56,035 nucleotides of DNA from Acidimicrobiales bacterium (GTDB lineage Bacteria; Actinomycetota; Acidimicrobiia; Acidimicrobiales; JAHWLA01): positions 1 through 56,035 of the forward strand of contig DATLNE010000048.1 of NCBI GenBank assembly GCA_035536915.1, read 5' to 3'. This document shows, piece after piece, positions 33,390 to 40,809 of this stretch. A program made the position numbers and the translations under genes. The stretch's first letter is position 1. Each line of letters begins with the position of its first letter. Below the pieces are notes generated by a model that ran no database searches, had not been told where the DNA came from, and saw only the letters and a list, made by a program, of their open reading frames with translations.

Positions 33390-33419
33390 CGTCCGGAATC
33401 CGGACGCTATGTACTCGGG
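33377..33419. terminator. 43-base perfect palindrome, CCCGAGTACAT family copy 2
   Basis: Arms CCCGAGTACATAGCGTCCGG plus A, central A, then the exact complement. Inner arm differs from copy 1 by G to A at one side and C to T at the other, so pairing is kept. It contains the stop codon of the upstream gene (33387-33389). Confidence 0.78.
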
Positions 33420-33435
33420 AGTTGCGAGCTGCTCC

Positions 33436-34347
33436 CTACTGGAGGCTGAGCGGCCCTGCGAAGGTCGCACTCGTTATGGGGTTCACGTTCGAGGGATGTA
33501 CCGCAAAGGTTGCCAGCATTACCCCATTCTCGAAGTTGGGGCAGTCAGCGAGGACCTGCATGGCTGCTGCCGTACGGACATACTCACCGACGCAACTCAC
33601 GGAGAAGCCAGGGGCGCTGCACGAACCGCCCAAGCTACCGGTGCCCGCGGCAGCAGTTTCGGGAGCAGTGCTTGACCCTGCCAACGACAGGCTGCATTGG
33701 GTGGGGACGCCGCCGATTACGCCGATCGCGGTCCCTGTCAACGAAAACGACTGCGATGCCGTCGCGGTGGCCGACCAGCCGGGTGAGATGACGATCCCGC
33801 CCTGTGCGATCGCCGTGTAGTGAGCGTGCGCTTGTGAGAGCTCGTGGAACGTGGCCCGCCCGCTGAAGGCGGCCGTGTTGTAGTGACACGGCCCGGGGTA
33901 ATGGTTCGACAGGTCCCCCGAGACCCGCACAGCCACCTTTCGCCACCCTTTTGTGAACTCGCCGGTGAGCTCGTAGTGGTTAGGCGTCTTTGTGAAGGTA
34001 AATGTGCCCGAAATCGGCGAGAGTGCCGACCCGGCGATGGAGCCGGTGCCTGCGCTTGACCCGTTGCACCAATCGAGCGGCGCAGCCGCATGGAAGCTGA
34101 TGCTCTTGGCGCCCTTCACCGTGCTCGGGCCTCCGGCGACAACGGCATTGCACTCGAAATACAAGACGAAGTTGGTGTCGGTCGGTGTGACGCCGACGTG
34201 GCGGCCGAAGTTCGCCCCTCCGGAGAAGTTCGGGCAGAGAGCTGCGTACATGGCCGCCCCCGAAGCCGACGGCGGCGACACCACCACCGGCATGGCAAGC
34301 GCACCGACCGCCAGAACGGCGCGCAACAACAAGCCCAGTCTTTTCAT
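33436..34347 (-). CDS. Secreted protein of unknown function with atypical base composition
   Basis: 303 residues from ATG 34347. A signal peptide (1-31: KRLGLLLRAVLAVGALAMPVVV then SASG) is followed by a Gly/Ser/Thr-rich, probably beta-rich exported domain with six to eight cysteines (ALCPNF, LYFECNA, LDWCNGS, PGPCHYN, TQCSLS, GSCSAPGFSVSCVGE, LADCPNF). Two related segments, AALCPNFSGGANFGRHVGVTP and LADCPNFENGVMLATFAVHP, open and close the mature chain, hinting at an internal duplication or circular arrangement. Base composition is much lower in GC than its neighbours (32 of 60 bases in 33481-33540). I know no family. A palindrome flanks it on each side. Confidence 0.75.
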   Translation of the reverse strand: MKRLGLLLRAVLAVGALAMPVVVSPPSASGAAMYAALCPNFSGGANFGRHVGVTPTDTNFVLYFECNAVVAGGPSTVKGAKSISFHAAAPLDWCNGSSAGTGSIAGSALSPISGTFTFTKTPNHYELTGEFTKGWRKVAVRVSGDLSNHYPGPCHYNTAAFSGRATFHELSQAHAHYTAIAQGGIVISPGWSATATASQSFSLTGTAIGVIGGVPTQCSLSLAGSSTAPETAAAGTGSLGGSCSAPGFSVSCVGEYVRTAAAMQVLADCPNFENGVMLATFAVHPSNVNPITSATFAGPLSLQ

Positions 34348-34428
34348 GATCCGTTCCCCCCAAGCCGCCCCCGACGGGGGCACGTTCTCACCGTACCAAG
34401 CGTGTCAACCGGTACTGGGGGTGTACGT

Positions 34429-34471
34429 CCCGAGTACATAGGGTGCCAATTCGGCACCCTATGTACTCGGG
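34429..34471. terminator. 43-base palindrome, CCCGAGTACAT family copy 3
   Basis: Arms CCCGAGTACATAGGGTGCC (19 bases) around AATTC. The outer arm equals copies 1 and 2; the inner arm is changed on both sides (GGGTGCC against GCGTCCGG). It lies 9 bases after the end of the minus-strand RCC1 gene. Confidence 0.75.
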
Positions 34472-34480
34472 AGTTGCGGG

Positions 34481-37400
34481 TTAGGAGGGGATGCGGACGG
34501 TGCCGGCGGACAGCGGGGACGACGGGACCGTGTAGGAGCCGATCGTGACGCCGTACTGGTCGGGGGTGCCGTCGGTGGCGGTGATGCGCATCGTGGCGGC
34601 ACCGGTCACCGGTTGGGCGACTCCCGTGGCCACGTCGATCGCCGTCCACGACAGGCCTGCGGCGTCGACGGTGGTGGTGCACACCTTCGTCTTGCCGCCG
34701 CCGCAGCTGTTGGCAAGCCCGCTCAGCGACGTCGAGCGAACCACGAAGGCGTACAGCCTCGGCCCGTCACCCAGGTCGGTTACCGCCCGGTAGACGTGCA
34801 CGGCCTCGCCCGCAGGCGTCGAGCGCCGCACGGGCCGGGCCCGGAAGGCGAAGTCGTCGCTGCTGCCCACCTGGCCGCCGCCGACGGCGTCGCCGGTCAC
34901 GGCCTGCGTGACGGTGAACGCACTGACGTCGACCGGCCCGCCGTAGGAAGCGCCGACCACGGTGGCCACCACTCCCCGACTGCCGAGCGGCAGTGCTGCC
35001 GTGCTGCACGCGGCGGTGCCCTTGCCCGCGCTGGTCAGCATGACCGGCGCCGTGCACAGCGTGGTGCCGCCCACCTCGTCGAAGCGCACGTCGAGGGTGG
35101 CGATCGACGAACCCAGGTGGCCGTCGGCTTCTTCGACCACCGACGCCGACAACTCGGCGGGGGCCGACGAGGCCGTCGTCACCGTCAGGTGCGTGCCGGT
35201 CACCGTCACGGCGACCGACTCACGGGTGATGGTGAACGGCGCGTTCGCCGTCGTCGCCTCGTAGGCGGCATCACCGGGGAACGACATCGACACCGACGAC
35301 GCCCCTGCGGGGTCGCCGATCACGATGGAGCCCGCCGCCGCGCCGGAACCGTCGCTCGTCGCCGCCACCGACCTCGTGCCGATGGCGAAGGTCACCGAGC
35401 GCCCGACCACGGGCAGGCCGCCCGATGTCAGCGATGCGCTCACCGCCGCGGGGTCGGAGTGCTGCGCCGAGCCCACGCCGGTGTAGACCAACGACGTCGG
35501 GCGCTTGCCCACGGCCACCGAGAACGTCTCGGTGTCGGCCGCTGCGCCGTCGCTCGCCTGCACGGTCACCGAATGCGCGCCCACTTGGCCCGCGCTGGGC
35601 GTCCACGAGAACGCACCGGTCGACGGGTCGACGGCCACGCCGGCCGGACCGCTCACCACCGACCACGTGTGCGAGGCGTTGTCGGGGTCACCGGCGGCCA
35701 GCGGGATCGACAGCACGTCGCCCCACGCTGTGCTCCGGTTGCCGACGGCCCCTACGACCGGCGCGTCGTTGACGCACGTGACCGTCACCGTGGCTGTCGA
35801 CGTGGCCGACGTGCCGTGGTTGTCGGTGGCCGTGTAGTCGAAGGTGTCGGTGCCACAGAAGTCGGCATCGGGCACGTAGGAGACCACGCCGCTCGAGATC
35901 GGGGAGGCCGAGCCGTGGGCCGGATCGGTCACCGACGACACCGTCAGCACGTCACCGGTGTCGGGGTCGGTGTCGTTGGCCAACACGTCGACGCCCGCCT
36001 GCTGGTCCTCGCCTGTCGTCGCCGCGTCGGCGTTGGCCGTCGGGGCGTCGTTGTGGCAGACGACCTCGACCGGCACCACCGAAGCGGTGTCGGAACTGGA
36101 GCCGTCGCTCACCGTGTAGGCGAACGTGTCGATGCCGCAGAAGTTCGCCGCCGGGGTGTACGTCACCGTCTTGCTGCCTGCGTCGATTGCCGACGTGCCG
36201 TGCGCCGGCGCGGTGACCGCCGTGACCGTCAGCGCATCGCCTTCGGGGTCGACGTCGTTCTCCAGCACCTTGACCACGACTGCGGTGTCCTCGTGCGTGG
36301 AGGCGGCGTCGTCGTTGGCGTTGGGCCCGTCGTTGACGCAGGTGACGGTCACCGTGACCAAGCCGGTGTCGGAGGCGTCGCCGTCGGAGACGACGTACTC
36401 GAACACGTCGGTGCCGCAGAAGCCGGGGTTCGGCGAGTAGCGCACCGTGGCCGGCGCCGGTGAGTGGGTGCCGCCGTTGCCGGCCACGCCGGCCGAAGCC
36501 ACACCCAGTGTGTCGCCGGTGTCGGCATCGGTGTCGTTGCCGGTCACGTTGATGTCGATCGGCGTGTCCTCAGGCGTCGAGGCGGTGTCGTCGACCGCCA
36601 CCGGCGCGTCGTTCACGCACGTGACGGTGACGGTGACCGTGGCCGTGTCGGAGCCGCCCTTGCCGTCCTCCAACGTGTAGGTGAACGTGTCGGTGCCGCA
36701 GAAGTCGGCGTTGGGCGTGTACGTGCCCGTGCCGTCGGCTGCCACCGTGGCCGTGCCGTTGGCGGGCGCCGTGTTCGACGTCACCGTGGTGGCGTCGCCG
36801 TCGGCGTCGGTGTCGTTGCCCTTGAGTGCCAGCGTGGCCGCCGCGTCCTCGGCTGTGGCCACCGCGTCGTCGACGGCGTCAGGCCCGTTGTTGGGGCACG
36901 TCGCCGTCACCTTGACGGTGGCGGGCACGGTGGCGATGCCGTCGGTGGCCCGGTAGGCAAAGGTGTCGGTGCCGCACCAGCCCGCATCCGGCGTGTAGGT
37001 GCCGGTGCCCGACGAGCTCAAGGTGAGCGAGCCGTGGGGCGGGTCGTCGTTGCCGGAGACGGTCAGCGCTGTGCCGTCGGGGTCTGTGTCGTTGCCGAGC
37101 ACGCTGACCGCCACGGGCACGCCGGGCGAGGTGGTGAAGGCGTCGGCCTTCGGCGCCGGGATCTTGTTGCCCGCGATGGCGCCGCCCAGGTTCGTCACCG
37201 TGCGCAGCACGAGGCTGACCGATCCGATGCCGTCACCGAGCTGCCCGGTGGTGTTGTCGCCCCAGCAGCGCGCCGTGGTGTCGACGGTGCGCACGCAGGT
37301 GTTGGCCCGGTTGGCGCTGAGCGAGGTCACCAGTGTGGCGACCTCCGACGGCGGGTCCATGCCCACCGGCGTGACGGCCCGCGCGCTGTCGCCGGTGCCG

Positions 37401-39568
37401 CCGGTGCCGAGCTGGCCTTCGCCGTTCTCGCCCCAGCACCGCACGCCGGTGTCGGGAACGATGGCGCAGGTGTGGAAGTCGCCGGCCGTCACCGAGGTGA
37501 CGGTGCCGTCGAAAGCGGCGAGGCCGTTGGCCACGACCAGGACAGCGAACCGCTTGCCCCCGGTGGTGCCGTCGCCGAGCTGGCCCGAGCTGTTGCGGCC
37601 CCAGCAGCGGACACGGGCATCCGACGTGCGGGCGCAGGTGTGGAAGCCGCCGGCGGTGATCTGGGTGGCGCCGGTCAGCGCGGGGGCGTCTTCGGCGGCG
37701 GTGGCCTTGACCGGTGCCGCATAGGCACGGTCCTCGGGCGTGTTGTCGCCGAGCTGGCCGTCGCCGTCGTGGCCCCAGCACCAGACCGTCGAGTCGGAGC
37801 GCCGGGCGCATCCGTGGAAGCCGCCCGCCGTCACCTCGACGATGTCGGGAAGGGGCTGGAGGTCGACTGTGTCCTCGTCGGGGTCGGCGTCGTACTTCAC
37901 CGTGGTCGGCACCAGGCGGTCGTTGCCCGTGGTGCCGTCGCCCACCTGGCCGAAGCCGTTGCGGCCCCAGCACTGGGCGGTGCCGTTCGACAGCCGGGCG
38001 CACGTGAGCCCTCTGTCGGGCGGGAAGCTCGCCCCGCCCACGCTGATCTGCGTGGCCGTGGTGAGCCCGCTCACGCCGGTCGGCGCGTTGCGGTTGGCGG
38101 TGGTGCCGTCGCCGAGCTGGCCGGTGCCGTTGAAGCCCCAGCACTGGGCCGACGGGAGGATGCACACGTGGCCGTTGCCCGCGTCGATGGACGAGACGGT
38201 CGGCGTGCCCGACACAGGCACGGGGATGGTGGTGTCGGCAATCGTGAGCCCCGAGCCCAACTGGAACAGGTTGTTGGCGCCCCAGCACACAGGCTTGTTG
38301 TCCTCGCGCACGGCGCAGGCGTGGCCGTTGCCCACCGCCACCGTGACCACGCCGGTCAACGACGTGACTTCGACCGGACGCAGGCTCTCGGACGCGTAGC
38401 TGCCGAGCTGGCCGTAGAAGTTGTAGCCCCAGCACTGCATGGTGGTGCCGGTGAGCGCGCACGACGTGAAGCCGCCCGCGGTGATGGCGGTGCCCCCCGA
38501 CAGGCCGTTGACCGGGACGGCCAACGTGCGGCGGGCCTCTTCCGTGCCGTCGCCCACCTGGCCGCGGGTGGCGTTGCCCCAGCAGCGGCCGGTGCCGTCG
38601 CTGATCAGCGCGCACGTGTGGATCTGGCCTGCGGTCAGCGCCTTGATGCCCTCGACCGGGTCGGGGTCGACCACGAAGATGCTGGGGTCGCCGTCGAACT
38701 GGACGGTGACAGGCGTGGAGCGGCTCGTCTGCGTGCCGTCGCCCAACTGCCCGTGCTCGTTGAGGCCCCAGCAGCGGGCGGTGCCGTCGGAGAGGGTGGC
38801 GCAGGTGTGCGACCAACCGGCTGTGATCGTCTTGGCCGTCTTGGTGCCGTCGGGGATATTGGAGACGGCGACGGGGGTGAGGCGCGTGTCGGTGGTGCCG
38901 TCGCCCACTTGGCCGAAGCCGTTGTGGCCCCAGCACTTCACTTTGCCGTCGGCCAGGAGCGCGCACGTGTGGAACTCGCCCAAGGCGAGGCCGGTGGCAT
39001 TGGTGATGCCGGGCACGTCGACGGGTACCAGGCTGCGGCCTGTGGCGCCGTCGCCGAGCTGGCCGCTGCCGTTGTGGCCCCAGCACTTGATGCTGCCGGT
39101 GCCGACGATGGCGCAGGCGTGGAACGCCCCGACGCCGATCTGGGTGACCCCGCTCAGCCCGGGCACGGCCACGGGCACCAACGAGTCGGTGGTGCTGCCG
39201 TTGCCCAACTGGCCGCTGCCGTTGTGGCCCCAGCACGACACGGTGCTGTCGTGGATCAGGGCGCAGGTCTGCGTGGCTCCCGCGCTGACCTGGAGGGCCG
39301 TGGTGATGCCCACCACGCTGATGGGACGGGTGGTCTCGGCTGTGGTGCCGTTGCCGAGCTGGCCGTTGTCGTTGTTGCCCCAACACTGCACATGGCCGTT
39401 GTCGAGCACGGCGCAGGTGTGGAGGGCGCCGACGGTGATGCGGCGCTGGAGGTCAGCGCCTGTGGCGTCGACCGCTTCGGGGTACTCCGCCACCGCGGGC
39501 GGTGCGGCGACGACCAGCGGTGCCACGGTGGCGGCCAGCAGGGCGGCGAGGATCAGGCGGGCCCTCAC
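34481..39568 (-). CDS. Giant secreted RCC1-propeller and Ig-repeat protein
   Basis: 1695 residues. A signal peptide (1-27, RLILAALLAATVAPLVVAAPPAVA) is followed by 14 RCC1-type repeats (about 40-800), each of the form HTCA-x-L-x-DG-x-CWGxNxxGQLGDGT with a paired Cys; 14 is two sets of seven, so two seven-bladed propellers are likely. Next are five Ig/cadherin-like repeats (about 805-1265) with NDTDxDGD and an FCGTDTFxYTxxDG end, one putative-Ig domain (about 1270-1355, PVVGAVGNRSTAWGD), a Big_3-like domain (KRPTSLVYTGVGSAQHSD) and a C-terminal domain. No anchor is seen, so it is probably released. GTG 39568 overlaps the stop of the upstream SGNH-like gene (GTGA). Likely an adhesin or matrix protein. 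Confidence 0.88.
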   Translation of the reverse strand: MRARLILAALLAATVAPLVVAAPPAVAEYPEAVDATGADLQRRITVGALHTCAVLDNGHVQCWGNNDNGQLGNGTTAETTRPISVVGITTALQVSAGATQTCALIHDSTVSCWGHNGSGQLGNGSTTDSLVPVAVPGLSGVTQIGVGAFHACAIVGTGSIKCWGHNGSGQLGDGATGRSLVPVDVPGITNATGLALGEFHTCALLADGKVKCWGHNGFGQVGDGTTDTRLTPVAVSNIPDGTKTAKTITAGWSHTCATLSDGTARCWGLNEHGQLGDGTQTSRSTPVTVQFDGDPSIFVVDPDPVEGIKALTAGQIHTCALISDGTGRCWGNATRGQVGDGTEEARRTLAVPVNGLSGGTAITAGGFTSCALTGTTMQCWGYNFYGQLGSYASESLRPVEVTSLTGVVTVAVGNGHACAVREDNKPVCWGANNLFQLGSGLTIADTTIPVPVSGTPTVSSIDAGNGHVCILPSAQCWGFNGTGQLGDGTTANRNAPTGVSGLTTATQISVGGASFPPDRGLTCARLSNGTAQCWGRNGFGQVGDGTTGNDRLVPTTVKYDADPDEDTVDLQPLPDIVEVTAGGFHGCARRSDSTVWCWGHDGDGQLGDNTPEDRAYAAPVKATAAEDAPALTGATQITAGGFHTCARTSDARVRCWGRNSSGQLGDGTTGGKRFAVLVVANGLAAFDGTVTSVTAGDFHTCAIVPDTGVRCWGENGEGQLGTGGTGDSARAVTPVGMDPPSEVATLVTSLSANRANTCVRTVDTTARCWGDNTTGQLGDGIGSVSLVLRTVTNLGGAIAGNKIPAPKADAFTTSPGVPVAVSVLGNDTDPDGTALTVSGNDDPPHGSLTLSSSGTGTYTPDAGWCGTDTFAYRATDGIATVPATVKVTATCPNNGPDAVDDAVATAEDAAATLALKGNDTDADGDATTVTSNTAPANGTATVAADGTGTYTPNADFCGTDTFTYTLEDGKGGSDTATVTVTVTCVNDAPVAVDDTASTPEDTPIDINVTGNDTDADTGDTLGVASAGVAGNGGTHSPAPATVRYSPNPGFCGTDVFEYVVSDGDASDTGLVTVTVTCVNDGPNANDDAASTHEDTAVVVKVLENDVDPEGDALTVTAVTAPAHGTSAIDAGSKTVTYTPAANFCGIDTFAYTVSDGSSSDTASVVPVEVVCHNDAPTANADAATTGEDQQAGVDVLANDTDPDTGDVLTVSSVTDPAHGSASPISSGVVSYVPDADFCGTDTFDYTATDNHGTSATSTATVTVTCVNDAPVVGAVGNRSTAWGDVLSIPLAAGDPDNASHTWSVVSGPAGVAVDPSTGAFSWTPSAGQVGAHSVTVQASDGAAADTETFSVAVGKRPTSLVYTGVGSAQHSDPAAVSASLTSGGLPVVGRSVTFAIGTRSVAATSDGSGAAAGSIVIGDPAGASSVSMSFPGDAAYEATTANAPFTITRESVAVTVTGTHLTVTTASSAPAELSASVVEEADGHLGSSIATLDVRFDEVGGTTLCTAPVMLTSAGKGTAACSTAALPLGSRGVVATVVGASYGGPVDVSAFTVTQAVTGDAVGGGQVGSSDDFAFRARPVRRSTPAGEAVHVYRAVTDLGDGPRLYAFVVRSTSLSGLANSCGGGKTKVCTTTVDAAGLSWTAIDVATGVAQPVTGAATMRITATDGTPDQYGVTIGSYTVPSSPLSAGTVRIPS
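35760..37140 (-). repeat. Tandem DNA repeat coding five Ig/cadherin-like units
   Basis: Five units of about 270 bases, each ending in a conserved segment encoding FCGTDTFxY and the linker CVNDAPxAxDD. Part of the RCC1/Ig gene. Confidence 0.75.
37190..39470 (-). repeat. Tandem DNA repeat coding 14 RCC1 blades
   Basis: Fourteen copies of a unit of about 140-200 bases, recognisable by the plus-strand word GCCCCAGCA (complement of the CWG codons). Confidence 0.75.
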
Positions 39569-40719
39569 TTGCAGGCCTCCTTCGGCTCTTCTTCGACCCC
39601 GAGCTTGTGCTTGACCGCTTCCCAGATCATGTCGGAGATGCAGTCGTGGCCCTTCTCGTTGGGGTTGAACCCCATCTCCTTGGTGGTCTGTGTCGCTGTG
39701 GTCAGCACACCGGTGGCTGCCGGCGTGAGGTAGATGAACGGCAGCTTGAACCCTGTTGTGCCGTCACTGGCGATCCACGCGTCGCTCCCGCAGCCGAAGT
39801 CCTTGTCGGTGTCGTGCTTGTCTGTCGAGCTCGGTGGGTGGTACACGGTCGTCTTGATGGCGACTTCCATCTTCATGCAGTGGCCCTTGAAGTTCTCGTA
39901 GGGGTTCACGAACACGAAGCGGCCTTGTGAGCCTTCGGTGAACCGCTTGACCACTGTCTCGATGGTGGTGTTGAGCTTCTTCACCACCAGGTCGAGGGTG
40001 ACGAGCGCAGGCGGCAGGAGGATCCACCGGGCCGTGCAGGTGGCGATGGTGTCGACCAACTTGGCGCAGAACTCGGGGATCTTGGTGGCCGCCGAGGTCG
40101 CTGCCGGGAACGGGTTGAAGTAGCCGGTGACGGCCACGACGAGGCCGGGGTTGCCGGCCATCTGGATCTTGTAGGTGTTGAGGATCTGGGCCAGGTGCTG
40201 CTCGAGCGTTGTCCAGTGTGTGGGCAGGTTGAGCACCAGCAGGGCGCAGACGTTGGCGTCGAGGAAGTCGTGGTCCTTGACGTTCTTGTAGCACTTCTCG
40301 ATGTGGTCGATGATCGTGCTGTTCTGGCGACCGAGGGTCAGGGTGATCAGGTCGGGACGCAGGTCCCACGCCATGGCCTGTTGCGACGGTGTGCCGTCCT
40401 TGAAGTACTTCTCGCTCGTCGTCGGGTCGACCGAGGTGTTGTAGAGGCACCACGGGCCCGGGGCGGGCGACGGCTTGGCGTGCTCGTTGATGAGCTGCTC
40501 GGAGTACCGGGTGGAGTCCGACGCGTGGGTGCCCTTCACCACGGCGTCGCCGCCCGCTACGTACCGACGGGCGCAGTCCTGTCCGCCGACGGTCTCCTTG
40601 GGAAGGTCGGCCGCCACCGCGGTGGTGGCCTCGTCGCGTGACGAGGTGACCGCGACGGCGGCGACGGGCAGCGCCAGGGCCACGACCCCTGCTGCAAGCC
40701 TGCGTCTCCAGTTAGGCAT
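39565..40719 (-). CDS. Secreted SGNH-hydrolase-like protein with degenerate active site
   Basis: 384 residues with a signal peptide (1-24 to 37, RRRLAAGVVALALPVAAVAV). The blocks follow secreted SGNH lipases: YVAGGDAVVKGTH corresponds to the YVxLGDSxxxG nucleophile block, LITLTLGRQNST to the LVTLTIGGND block, and FNPNEKGH to the FHPNxxGH block. The Ser is Ala, the GND is GRQN, and the catalytic His is Asn. Ten or so cysteines suggest disulfides. It is probably a binding protein derived from an esterase, cotranslated with the RCC1/Ig protein downstream (GTGA overlap). The comparison is by eye; a distant unrelated fold cannot be excluded. Confidence 0.65.
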   Translation of the reverse strand: MPNWRRRLAAGVVALALPVAAVAVTSSRDEATTAVAADLPKETVGGQDCARRYVAGGDAVVKGTHASDSTRYSEQLINEHAKPSPAPGPWCLYNTSVDPTTSEKYFKDGTPSQQAMAWDLRPDLITLTLGRQNSTIIDHIEKCYKNVKDHDFLDANVCALLVLNLPTHWTTLEQHLAQILNTYKIQMAGNPGLVVAVTGYFNPFPAATSAATKIPEFCAKLVDTIATCTARWILLPPALVTLDLVVKKLNTTIETVVKRFTEGSQGRFVFVNPYENFKGHCMKMEVAIKTTVYHPPSSTDKHDTDKDFGCGSDAWIASDGTTGFKLPFIYLTPAATGVLTTATQTTKEMGFNPNEKGHDCISDMIWEAVKHKLGVEEEPKEACK

Positions 40720-40760
40720 CTTCGTTCTCGCTCTCGTTGGTTCGGCCGGGTGACAAGGTC

Positions 40761-40797
40761 GCCGGGGCGGGGGCCACGTGGTGGCGCCCGCCCCGGC
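40761..40797. terminator. GC-rich hairpin after the DUF11 gene
   Basis: GCCGGGGCGGG and CCCGCCCCGGC pair exactly around a 15-base loop containing CCACGTGG. It is 12 bases downstream of the minus-strand stop at 40810, within the 90-base gap before the SGNH-like gene. No U-tract. Confidence 0.6.
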
Positions 40798-40809
40798 TCG
40801 CTCGATGGA

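Noticed and set aside
34481-39470. Tandem repeats as a CRISPR or mobile element
   Set aside because: The repeats are in frame and code for protein blades with diverged codons.
36464-39733. 1089-residue plus-strand ORF opposite the RCC1 gene
   Set aside because: It is the antisense of the repetitive RCC1/Ig gene, rich in Gly, Arg and His, without a fold signature or start context.
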